Assembly (NCBI GenBank): GCA_021772095.1 | Contig: JADYXR010000147.1 | Location: 1-64,000 of the forward strand | Origin: Candidatus Obscuribacter sp. | GTDB lineage: Bacteria; Cyanobacteriota; Vampirovibrionia; Obscuribacterales; Obscuribacteraceae | Direction of reading: 5' to 3' | DNA length: 64,000 bases | Shown here: one piece after another, positions 57,283-64,000 of the stretch | Numbering within the stretch: position 1 is the stretch's first letter | Layout of the letters: each line of letters starts with the position of its first letter | The notes under the pieces: generated by a model | The model's database searches: none | What the model saw: the letters and a program-made list of their open reading frames with translations, nothing else | Told to the model about the DNA's origin: nothing | Program-made: the position numbers and the translations under genes

Positions 57283-57481
57283 GACAATGTCCTCTTCAGT
57301 GCTACTGCGTCATAGCAAATTTGATGAACGATGGTGATGCTTTACAAGGCGAAGGTTACGAGAAATAAAGCCCACAATAAGTCGAAACATAGGAAGTTTC
57401 GGGAACCGAAGCGTGAATGGTCGCGTCCCGCAAGAGTCCACATCGACCAGAGTGGAAACTATATATAAGGGAGGAACTCAC

Positions 57482-58357
57482 ATGAAGCGCCTAGAAACAT
57501 TATTTGCTGCCGCTCTGGCGACGGTTATCGTGGCACCATCTGCGATGGCAGATACCACAGTAGTGGAGACCAGAACAGTAACAACGCCCGCATTCACCGT
57601 GCCGGCAGGATCATCATATATGGTGGTAGATCCACTAACAGGCAAATTGTTCGGAGACTACACCACCAGCGTCAAAGTGCCTGCAGGCCATTATATCGCC
57701 GACCGAACCAGCGGCAAGGTGATCGCAACGACAGACGTCAACGGCAACATCGTTTCCATTTCCACAGCCCCCGCGGCCAACGTTCTTGTCCAGGTAGCCG
57801 AGCGTCGCGCTGCATTGCAACAACAAATCGCTGATGCTATCGCACGAAATACAGTTACCGCTACAGAAATTACACCTTTAAGAGCAGCTCTTGAACAAGT
57901 TGCAGCTCAGGAAGTTGTTCTCCGACAAAGTGGTGGCGCAGTTACTTTTGCCCAAGCCGCTCCACTTGCATATAGATTGAATGTAATCGGTTCGCAACTC
58001 ACACCAGTGATCAAAACTTCCACGACATACTCACCAATTCTCGGCGATCGTGTCTATGTGCAAGGTGGTCAGGTGTTATTCGCTACTACCGATTATGCCG
58101 CTCGCAGAGCCCTGCTCGATCAACGAATTCAATTCGAATACGATGCCGGAAGATTGACCAACGACCAGGTCAAAGAGTTGCGATCCGACTTGAGTCGGGT
58201 CGCCAGTCTTGAAGCTCGGAAAAAACGAGATGGCACACTTTCGTCGTCAAACATTAGATCGATTGAAAAACGTTTCAGCGAATTGACTGCAGACATGCAA
58301 GACAATATCTCCAGTACAAACAGACGGCGTGCCAATATCGGTCTCAAAGTCGAGTAG
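57482..58357 (+). CDS. exported protein with two helical-repeat units (family A)
   Basis: A 291-residue protein. GGGAGG 7 bases upstream of ATG 57482; signal peptide ending SAMA. An N-terminal beta-like region (VVDPLTGKLFGDYTTSVKVPAG...) is followed by two helical units of about 75 residues. Their pattern is [AR]RALL.Q[QR]I...[IF]....[IV]T..[EQ]...LR..L..V...E, then G.[VL][TS]F/S. The second unit (DQRIQFEYDAGRLTNDQVKELRSDL) aligns with the second unit of the protein at 33743. Function unknown. Confidence 0.72.
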   Translation: MKRLETLFAAALATVIVAPSAMADTTVVETRTVTTPAFTVPAGSSYMVVDPLTGKLFGDYTTSVKVPAGHYIADRTSGKVIATTDVNGNIVSISTAPAANVLVQVAERRAALQQQIADAIARNTVTATEITPLRAALEQVAAQEVVLRQSGGAVTFAQAAPLAYRLNVIGSQLTPVIKTSTTYSPILGDRVYVQGGQVLFATTDYAARRALLDQRIQFEYDAGRLTNDQVKELRSDLSRVASLEARKKRDGTLSSSNIRSIEKRFSELTADMQDNISSTNRRRANIGLKVE

Positions 58358-58434
58358 TTTGATAGTACGCAAGTAATCAAAACTACTGCAGCCTGAGGGC
58401 GAGTAACTGAAACACTCATGCACTTCTAAAATAT

Positions 58435-58464
58435 GAACGCTCGGGTCCAACGATCCGGGCGTTC
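58435..58464. terminator. hairpin between convergent genes
   Basis: GAACGCTCGG (58435-58444) pairs with CCGGGCGTTC (58455-58464) with one mismatch. It lies between the exported helical protein and the converging TPR gene. Confidence 0.55.
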
Positions 58465-58467
58465 CAT

Positions 58468-59505
58468 TTATGGATTCACAACACGACCAGCTCTTGCGCG
58501 CAGCGAAAATGAGAATGCCGTTTCGCCGGACTGCTCGAATAAATCGGCGTACCGATTCAATTCAACCGCCAGTTGCGGCGATCTCAAACCAAGCGAATTT
58601 TCTTTGAACTTCAAATGCGTTTGCGCCAATTCTTTGGCGTGATCCAATTTATTCTGCAAGAGCAAATTGAAGATCAAAAAATCTTCGACATCATACTGAT
58701 TTACCGGAGTGACCGTCGTTCCGTTGAACGCATTGGCGGCCGCACAAGCGCGAGTGAAATACTCTTCGGCCTTAGTCACATTTTTCAAACTTGTGTTTGC
58801 AATTCCAAGTTCACCGAGCGCATCCGGTAGTTCATTTGCCGGCGGATTTTGACCTTTGCTGGAATACATACCGAGCCAATATTCGTATTCCTTAATTGCA
58901 CTATCCCAACGCTTGAGACTGAACTCCAGCCTGCCGTGCAACAAAACAAAAGGCGCATCACTCTGTTGAATCCCGCCTGCAATGCGGCGAGTGCGCAACC
59001 CCTGCTCCACTAAATTGGTGGCAAATTCTCGTTCCGAATCATTGGTTTTCGTGGATGTTATCACTGATGCAATTTTAAATTGGCGCGCCACTGCCTCATC
59101 CGCGGTGGCACGACCACCGAGTTTTAAAGCTTGAAATGCCATCATATGCAGTGCAACGGCCTTTTCTCTGCTGGTGGAAGCAAGTGCATCCGCCTTATTT
59201 GTAAGCATTTCAATTTCGTCTTTTTTAGGTTTTGCTAACGACACGAATAATTTCGCATTCTCCATTGCATAATCGAACTTTCGTTCATTGCAATCAATTA
59301 GAACCTTATCGGCGGCGTCTTTAAATTTCGGTTTCTCGTTCAAACGCGCCGGCAGCTCCTCTGCTTGAAAGCCACCATTGGAGAGCGTTTGCGCTTGAGC
59401 GATTGTTTTGTTTTTTCCAAAACCAATATTGACCTGGGACAAGACAGCTCGATCGGAAATCAACAATATTGCTGACAACACAAGCGATGCCTTTAAAAAT
59501 TTCAT
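58468..59505 (-). CDS. exported TPR-type helical protein
   Basis: A 345-residue protein with AGGA upstream of the ATG and a signal peptide (ASLVLSAILLISDRAVLS). The mature part is alpha-helical with degenerate TPR repeats, the clearest being RWDSAIKEYEYWLG and LPDALGELGIANTSLKNVTKAEEYFTRACA. No catalytic motif. Probably a periplasmic scaffold. Confidence 0.72.
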   Translation of the reverse strand: MKFLKASLVLSAILLISDRAVLSQVNIGFGKNKTIAQAQTLSNGGFQAEELPARLNEKPKFKDAADKVLIDCNERKFDYAMENAKLFVSLAKPKKDEIEMLTNKADALASTSREKAVALHMMAFQALKLGGRATADEAVARQFKIASVITSTKTNDSEREFATNLVEQGLRTRRIAGGIQQSDAPFVLLHGRLEFSLKRWDSAIKEYEYWLGMYSSKGQNPPANELPDALGELGIANTSLKNVTKAEEYFTRACAAANAFNGTTVTPVNQYDVEDFLIFNLLLQNKLDHAKELAQTHLKFKENSLGLRSPQLAVELNRYADLFEQSGETAFSFSLRARAGRVVNP

Positions 59506-59671
59506 TCAGATATCCTGACGTGTTACACGGTTCGCTAACAAATAACGACCTAGTCTAACACTGAAATTTTTTCCTCAGTTTTTATGCCACCACTCAGCTA
59601 TCGCCTGTATATACAAACAACCCCCGGCAGCGCTGGGAGCCATTGTTTAACTAACCAGTTTCGTTTGCGAA

Positions 59672-60307
59672 TTAAGCAACGTCACGCAAGTACGAAGACA
59701 ATCTCTTTTGAATCTTGGTGCGAGCTCTCGAAATGCGGGACTTAACAGTTCCGATTTCGGATTGAGTTAATTGGGCAATCTCTTCGTATGAAAGACCTTC
59801 GACATCGCGAAGAACAGCAGCTGTTCTGAATTGACCGGGCAATGTCGAAAGCGCACTGGCGACAGCTTCGGCTAATTCGTTAGCCAGAATGTCATCTTCT
59901 GGTTGAGCGGATGCGTCAACTATTTCACGCGTGGCTACTTCTGTTCCATTATCCGAAGTGATTGGTTCATCAATAGACAAAACCTGACCTTCTTTCGGAC
60001 GTTTGCGCAATTCATCATAAAAGAGGTTAGTGACAATTTTGCGCAACCAGCTCTTAAAGCAATCGGGATTTCGCAAGTTGCCGATTGAACGCCATATGCG
60101 GATGTTTGCTTCCTGCACGAGATCTGATGGATCGAGCCAATCAGGAGCGACGTGATAAACCATCGAGACGATCGTCTGATGATGACGTTCAAGCAAATGA
60201 TTCAATGCTTCTGGATCTCTTTGTTGGCAGGAAACGATGAGTTGAGCATCGGCCATCCCACTGTAACTTCCGCGTCTACTTCTTAGACTTCTGCACGGAC
60301 CTTCCAT
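59672..60307 (-). CDS. ECF-type RNA polymerase sigma factor
   Basis: A 211-residue sigma-70-family protein. Region 2 includes DPSDLVQEANIRIWRSIGNLRNPDCFKSWLRKIV. Region 4 includes LPGQFRTAAVLRDVEGLSYEEIAQLTQSEIGTVKSRISRAR, a helix-turn-helix for the -35 element. GAGGTG 5 bases upstream supports ATG 60307; ATG 60256 is an alternative. No anti-sigma factor gene is adjacent, so how it is controlled is not visible. Confidence 0.93.
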   Translation of the reverse strand: MEGPCRSLRSRRGSYSGMADAQLIVSCQQRDPEALNHLLERHHQTIVSMVYHVAPDWLDPSDLVQEANIRIWRSIGNLRNPDCFKSWLRKIVTNLFYDELRKRPKEGQVLSIDEPITSDNGTEVATREIVDASAQPEDDILANELAEAVASALSTLPGQFRTAAVLRDVEGLSYEEIAQLTQSEIGTVKSRISRARTKIQKRLSSYLRDVA

Positions 60308-60549
60308 GAAACACCTCTTTAAAAATATTCGGACTGAAGATTGGGATTGATTGAAAGCAAATCGCAAAGCTCTGCTCATTTTTTGTTTAGCACATACCGA
60401 GCGGATCGAAACCCGAAGGAGGTCGCACGCCAGAGGCTCGGGATTACCGCCGAGTTCCGCACGGAAACTGCCTTTCGATGAACACTATTAGTGAAAGTAA
60501 ATGCTAATAACTGAATGAATAGAACGAAATGAGACAGGAGGCAAGTTCG

Positions 60550-60981
60550 ATGAAAGTTCATGAAATTATGACAATTGCCCCTATGTGCTGTCGCCGGGGT
60601 GACAAGGCGCAGCAGGCTGCCAATATTATGCGGCAGCTCAACGTAGGTGTGATTCCAATAGTGGAGAGTGATGAAGATGACACGTTGATTGGTCTGGTCA
60701 CGGACCGCGACTTGTGCCTGGAAGTATTAGCCGATGGCAGTTATCCGGTCGAAAAGAACGTCGAAGACTGTATGAGCGAGGATGTCGTGACTTGCAAGGC
60801 TGACGACACGCTTGAGAAAGTAGTGTTGTTGATGCAGCGTCATCAGGTCCGCAGAATTCCGGTCGTCGATTCGCAGAATCATATAGAAGGTATTGTTTCG
60901 CTGGCAGATATAGCTGTCACTGCGCATGAGCAGGACGTCGCCGACACAATTACCGAAATTTCAGAGCCGCACGGTTTTTGA
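60550..60981 (+). CDS. CBS-pair domain protein
   Basis: A 143-residue soluble protein made of two CBS motifs (residues about 1-65 and 75-135), with VGVIPIVESDED..LIGLVTDRDL and VRRIPVVDSQNHIEGIVSLADI. CBS pairs bind adenine nucleotides and regulate partner proteins. AGGAGG upstream supports ATG 60550. It is divergent from the sigma factor gene. Confidence 0.92.
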   Translation: MKVHEIMTIAPMCCRRGDKAQQAANIMRQLNVGVIPIVESDEDDTLIGLVTDRDLCLEVLADGSYPVEKNVEDCMSEDVVTCKADDTLEKVVLLMQRHQVRRIPVVDSQNHIEGIVSLADIAVTAHEQDVADTITEISEPHGF

Positions 60982-60989
60982 TGAAAAAA

Positions 60990-61026
60990 CAAATAAACGG
61001 TGCATGAAACATGCGCCGCTTATTTG
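60990..61026. terminator. long bidirectional terminator
   Basis: CAAATAAACGGTGCATG (60990-61006) and CATGCGCCGCTTATTTG (61010-61026) form a 17-base stem with a few mismatches and a three-base loop. On the minus strand it ends in TTTTTT. It serves the CBS gene and the converging Pro-rich gene. Confidence 0.85.
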
Positions 61027-61052
61027 CTCTTTCCCTCTTCAATAAAACTTGT

Positions 61053-61391
61053 TTATTCCATCGGCGGTGGCGAAGGCTCACCCAGTCCGGGAGTTGGCTC
61101 CGGCGGTGGTGGAGTAGGCTCAGGCATTGGCGCCGGATCAGGAAACGGAGCCGGGTTTGGATCTGGTCCAGGCAATGGCGGCACTGGATCGGGATCGTTT
61201 GGCGCAGGTGTCGGCCACGGACTTGGATTCGGATCAGGCACCGGAATTGGTGCAGGCTGTGGTGTCGGTTGCGGCACCGGGGATGGTGATGGCGATGGAG
61301 TAGGCGCTGGATCGGGGCTGGGGTTGGGAACAGGATCCGCGGCCATTGGGTTTTGCGATTTACATGTATCCATATTAAACATCACTTCCAT
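61053..61391 (-). CDS. proline-rich low-complexity protein
   Basis: About 112 residues. After a short N-terminus with one Cys (MDTCKSQNP) the rest is made almost wholly of Pro-X dipeptides (PNPSPDPAPTPSPSPSPVPQ...). No ribosome binding site is clear; ATGs at 61391, 61382 and 61373 are all possible starts. The opposite strand has an open Gly/Ser-rich frame that is the shadow of this composition. Minus is preferred because of the terminator just past its end. It may be a rigid spacer or a surface protein. Confidence 0.5.
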   Translation of the reverse strand: MEVMFNMDTCKSQNPMAADPVPNPSPDPAPTPSPSPSPVPQPTPQPAPIPVPDPNPSPWPTPAPNDPDPVPPLPGPDPNPAPFPDPAPMPEPTPPPPEPTPGLGEPSPPPME

Positions 61392-61433
61392 TTGGTAATT
61401 GGGGGCATAAGGATGCCCCCAGGTTTCTAACTC

Positions 61434-61580
61434 TTAGCCCCCGCAGCAGCCGCCATCTTCTTTCTTCTCTTTGTTCTGTTCTTTATCTTTATCTAGCTCA
61501 GGTTTCTTAGCCTGTTCCTTTTCTTCGACCTTGGTTTCTTTCTTTTCTTCGAGGTCTTTTTCTTTTTCTGTAGTAGACAT
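61434..61580 (-). CDS. 48-residue charged peptide ending in a Cys pair
   Basis: AAGGAG 7 bases upstream supports ATG 61580. The peptide is a Lys/Glu-rich helix (STTEKEKDLEEKKETKVEEK...) with only one hydrophobic residue in most turns, and ends DGGCCGG. A vicinal Cys pair near a flexible Gly terminus is typical of metal-thiol transfer tails. It is divergent from the MerA-like flavoprotein gene (145 bases apart). No family is recognised. Confidence 0.62.
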   Translation of the reverse strand: MSTTEKEKDLEEKKETKVEEKEQAKKPELDKDKEQNKEKKEDGGCCGG

Positions 61581-61725
61581 GAATGACTCCTTAATTTGTG
61601 ATTCGCTTACGGGACGCATGGTGAAGTATGTTTTGTTCCACCTATTTAAAAATAAGTATCGGAACAAAATTCCATTACGCGTACTCTAGTAAAAGTCATC
61701 AATAAACCCGATAGGTACATAAGTA

Positions 61726-63156
61726 ATGAGGAAACCCAAGAATTTCGATGTTGCGATCCTGGGCTCGGGATCGACCGCGGCGGCAGCGACGGCCGTGGCA
61801 CGAGATCTTAATAAGACAGTTCTGCTCACGGAGGAACGACTCCTCGGTGGCACTTGTTTGAATTACGGATGCATTCCTTCAAAGTTTTTGATTGAAGCTG
61901 CAAAAACCTATTTCACAATGCGAAGACCAAGATTTGATGGCATTCATTGTAAGGACGCAACTTTGTCGTTCGAGAATTTGATTCAACAAAAAGATGCCAT
62001 TATAAGAGATTACAGAAGAAAAAAACGTGACACCGTATTTGATGACGACTCAACATTTCTTGCACGCGGGCACGCACAATTTTTGGATCACCATACTATA
62101 GATGTAGACGGCAAACGATACACCGCGGAAAAATTTCTTATCGCGACCGGCAGCCGGCCTCATGTTCCGGAGATCGAGGGTTTATCACCGTCAAAATTTT
62201 TGACGAGTGATTTGTTGACTTGTGATGAGTCGGAGGAGCTAAAAACGCTTCCGGAATCGATGGTCATACTCGGAACAGGATACATTGCGCTTGAACTCGG
62301 TCAAACATTTGCGCGTTTCGGGACCAAAGTGACAATCATCGGACGCGGCGAACGGTTGCTCAGTCATGGTTATGAACCGGAAGCCGGCGACATCTTACAA
62401 ACAGTCTTAGAAGATGAGGGCATCACGGTACTTGTGAACTCGAACGTCAAATCAGTTTCGGGGTCAAGAAAAACTGGATTCACCGTTAACCTTGTTCGCC
62501 AGGGGAAAAAAGTAAGTTTAAAAACAGCAGAGATTTTGGTGGCAACCGGGCGTCAGCCCAACGCCGGCGGTATCGCAGCTGATGCAGCCGGAGTTGAACT
62601 CGCCGATAAAGGTTACGTCAAAGTCGATGAATACTTGAGAACGAGCGCCGTGCATATTTTTGCAGCCGGTGACGTGATCGGTCCGGAGCATGGAAATCAA
62701 ATGGCCACGCCGGTTGGAGTAATCGATGCAAAACTGGCGATGCACAACGCATTCTCCGAAGTCGGTGCCCAAGCGGTAGACCACAAGTACATTCCGCGCT
62801 GCATTTTTTCTGATCCGGAGGTGGCGGTGGTTGGTTTAACTGAAGCCCAGGCTAAGGAAGCAGGGCATAGCTATGAAGTTAGATCGATGCCGTTGTCGAA
62901 CGTTTCGCGCGCGGTGTTGATGCAACATACTGACGGCAACATCAAAATCATCAGCAATTCGACGAACCAAGAAATTCTCGGAGCCACGATTGTTGCGCCT
63001 GGAGCTGGCGATATCATTCATGTAGTGTCAATGGCGATGCGCATGAACGCTCAACTTAGTGATTTGGCTGAGATGCTCTATGTTTACCCTTCCATATCCG
63101 AAGGTGTGAAATATGCCGCCAGATCGGATGCAGACAGCGAGCACGTAGTGGAATGA
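61726..63156 (+). CDS. MerA-like class I flavoprotein disulfide reductase
   Basis: A 476-residue FAD/NAD(P) enzyme. Redox-active pair in GGTCLNYGCIPSK near residue 45; FAD motif AILGSGSTAAAATAV at the N-terminus; NAD(P) motif ILGTGYIALELGQ; second FAD motif VHIFAAGDVIG. At the C-terminus the family catalytic His-containing HPT motif is replaced by YVYPSISEGVKYAA, with Tyr where MerA also has Tyr (PYLTMVEGLKLAA). Unlike MerA it lacks the N-terminal HMA domain and the C-terminal Cys pair. It is thus MerA-like but its substrate is uncertain; mercuric ion, another metal or a disulfide are options. Confidence 0.88.
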   Translation: MRKPKNFDVAILGSGSTAAAATAVARDLNKTVLLTEERLLGGTCLNYGCIPSKFLIEAAKTYFTMRRPRFDGIHCKDATLSFENLIQQKDAIIRDYRRKKRDTVFDDDSTFLARGHAQFLDHHTIDVDGKRYTAEKFLIATGSRPHVPEIEGLSPSKFLTSDLLTCDESEELKTLPESMVILGTGYIALELGQTFARFGTKVTIIGRGERLLSHGYEPEAGDILQTVLEDEGITVLVNSNVKSVSGSRKTGFTVNLVRQGKKVSLKTAEILVATGRQPNAGGIAADAAGVELADKGYVKVDEYLRTSAVHIFAAGDVIGPEHGNQMATPVGVIDAKLAMHNAFSEVGAQAVDHKYIPRCIFSDPEVAVVGLTEAQAKEAGHSYEVRSMPLSNVSRAVLMQHTDGNIKIISNSTNQEILGATIVAPGAGDIIHVVSMAMRMNAQLSDLAEMLYVYPSISEGVKYAARSDADSEHVVE

Positions 63157-63308
63157 GAGAGTGGCAAAGTTGAGCGCGCGGCGCTTTCACGAAGCCGTCG
63201 TTTAAAACAACGTGAGCGAACGGCAGCCGAACCAGTGCGCTCGCAGATGCGAGCGACGAGTTCGATGTTTTTCTACGACCTGTTTACCGGGCATTTTTAA
63301 AACAGAAT

Positions 63309-63405
63309 GTCCTAAAAACGGACGGTGTTTAGAACGGGCGTTTTTTACACACAGATGTTTTTGAAACGGACGTTGTTCAGAGCGGATGTTCTAAACCTGC
63401 CGTCT
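63309..63405. repeat. degenerate 15-17-base tandem repeat array
   Basis: About six units, each starting GT and carrying AAACGGA(C/T) or a variant: GTCCTAAAAACGGAC, GTGTTTAGAACGGGC, GTTTTTTACACACAGAT, GTTTTTGAAACGGAC, GTTGTTCAGAGCGGAT. The consensus GTTNTTNAAACGGAY is shared with the array at 51305-51358. The array may extend left toward 63265. Confidence 0.6.
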
Positions 63406-63420
63406 GGGAACGTTCGATAC

Positions 63421-63816
63421 TTACTGGATCTTTTGAAGATTGCCAACACATTTGCGAGCCTCATTGGCGCAGGCTTGCATTTTATCGTCGTCCCCAAACT
63501 GGTCGCATGATTTCGCTACAGCATTACAAGCATCGATGCTCAATGCGGCGGCTTTCTTTTTCAGTGACGAGTTTCGGTTGATGAATTTTTCGGTGGCATT
63601 GCATGCAATGATGCAGTCCTTCAAAACACCGGTTACGTTATCCGCTGAATGTTTTCCTTTTTTGGTGTTGCAATAATCGAGAGTTTTTTGACAAACATCC
63701 GATGTTTTTTTGCAGTTACCTTTAGAGATGTCGTCAGTGGTTTGAGCGAGGGCAGGGCTAAACGCTGATGTACAGAGCGCGAGCGTAGTACCCAATAATA
63801 ATAGTTGCTTCTTCAT
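63421..63816 (-). CDS. exported Cys-rich helical protein, Csp/DUF326-like
   Basis: A 131-residue protein. GGAG 7 bases upstream of ATG 63816; Sec signal peptide (LLLLGTTLALCTSAFSPALAQ). The mature part has nine Cys placed along four predicted helices with CxxxxxxC and CxxxC spacing: CKKTSDVC.....C, DCIIAC, DACNAVAKSC, ACANEARKC. This is the layout of four-helix-bundle copper-storage proteins (Csp1) and DUF326. It could bind Cu(I) or another soft metal outside the cytoplasm. The family call is inferred from Cys spacing. Confidence 0.68.
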   Translation of the reverse strand: MKKQLLLLGTTLALCTSAFSPALAQTTDDISKGNCKKTSDVCQKTLDYCNTKKGKHSADNVTGVLKDCIIACNATEKFINRNSSLKKKAAALSIDACNAVAKSCDQFGDDDKMQACANEARKCVGNLQKIQ

Positions 63817-64000
63817 GGTGCTTCTCCAATCTAATTTCCAGTTACGAGACTGATGGTGGTACGAAAATGATTCCGTTTCGGAATACATTACCAGACTTTT
63901 TAACAAAAGAACGGGAACTCGATAAACCCTCCAGGCATCGCTAATACAAAGATTTGCTACAGCACACTTACAACCGATATTAAGGTTGATTCTAAAAGTT
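63817..64000. other. right-end intergenic sequence
   Basis: Upstream of the Csp-like gene; should contain its promoter. No gene is supported up to the window edge. Confidence 0.4.

Noticed and set aside
61000-61398. Gly/Ser-rich plus-strand frame opposite the Pro-rich gene
   Set aside because: Composition shadow; the terminator and the lack of a ribosome binding site favour the minus strand or no gene.
1-64000. CRISPR array, insertion sequence, prophage or integron
   Set aside because: No evenly spaced identical repeats with spacers, no transposase or integrase and no terminal inverted repeats were seen; the tandem arrays listed are degenerate and spacer-free.

Overview
This 64 kb window looks like one piece of a bacterial chromosome: densely coding, about 50 genes on both strands, no rRNA, tRNA, CRISPR array, phage gene or transposase that I could find. 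Several things point to a non-photosynthetic relative of cyanobacteria (Vampirovibrionia/Melainabacteria, perhaps Obscuribacterales): moderate GC, serine/threonine kinases with C-terminal leucine-rich repeats, a caspase-like protein, many Sec-exported proteins of unknown function, and a photolyase with no photosynthesis gene. This assignment is inference from gene style, not from a marker gene.

Layout. 0-9 kb: a transglutaminase-like protein, an acyl desaturase, a 1020-residue Sel1/caspase/TPR protein, an orphan PAS histidine kinase and a zinc-ribbon Ser/Thr kinase with LRRs. 9-21 kb: an unknown protein, a PlsC-type acyltransferase, a minus-strand run (exported TldD protease, a TldD paralogue without the metal motif, a TPR-thioredoxin-like protein, a GT4 glycosyltransferase, a uracil-phosphoribosyltransferase-like protein), a divergent photolyase and an exported protein with an internal duplication. 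21.7-28.1 kb: a five-gene plus-strand molybdenum hydroxylase operon (XdhC, MocA, Tat-exported 2Fe-2S subunit, Moco subunit, FAD subunit). 28-42 kb: an acidic protein, a second zinc-ribbon kinase coupled to an exported glycogen-debranching-like enzyme, secreted helical-repeat proteins, a nucleotidyltransferase, a metallophosphoesterase, CorA, an OsmC peroxidase, a coiled-coil protein and a Gfo/Idh/MocA dehydrogenase. 42-48 kb: a two-gene molybdopterin oxidoreductase, with the Fe-S and NrfD membrane subunits fused. 48-55 kb: a MocR-type regulator, DoxX, a HAD phosphatase broken by a frameshift, a third kinase coupled to a stand-alone LigD-type polymerase, and an SCP2 protein. 55-64 kb: a FAD oxidoreductase-Rieske fusion, secreted proteins, an ECF sigma factor, a CBS protein and a small thiol/metal cluster.

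Three themes stand out. The first is kinase signalling: three Ser/Thr kinases with TM segments and C-terminal LRRs, two of them with a duplicated CxxC...G[ST][LF]TQ[WF]...CxC module. The second is exported proteins: TldD-like pairs, helical-repeat proteins and a debranching-like enzyme. The third is molybdenum and thiol chemistry: two molybdoenzyme loci, and at the right end a MerA-like flavoprotein without its C-terminal Cys pair. That flavoprotein lies next to a 48-residue charged peptide ending in a Cys pair and near an exported Cys-rich helical protein resembling copper-storage proteins. This last cluster is the best candidate for an undescribed system, but the functional link is speculative.
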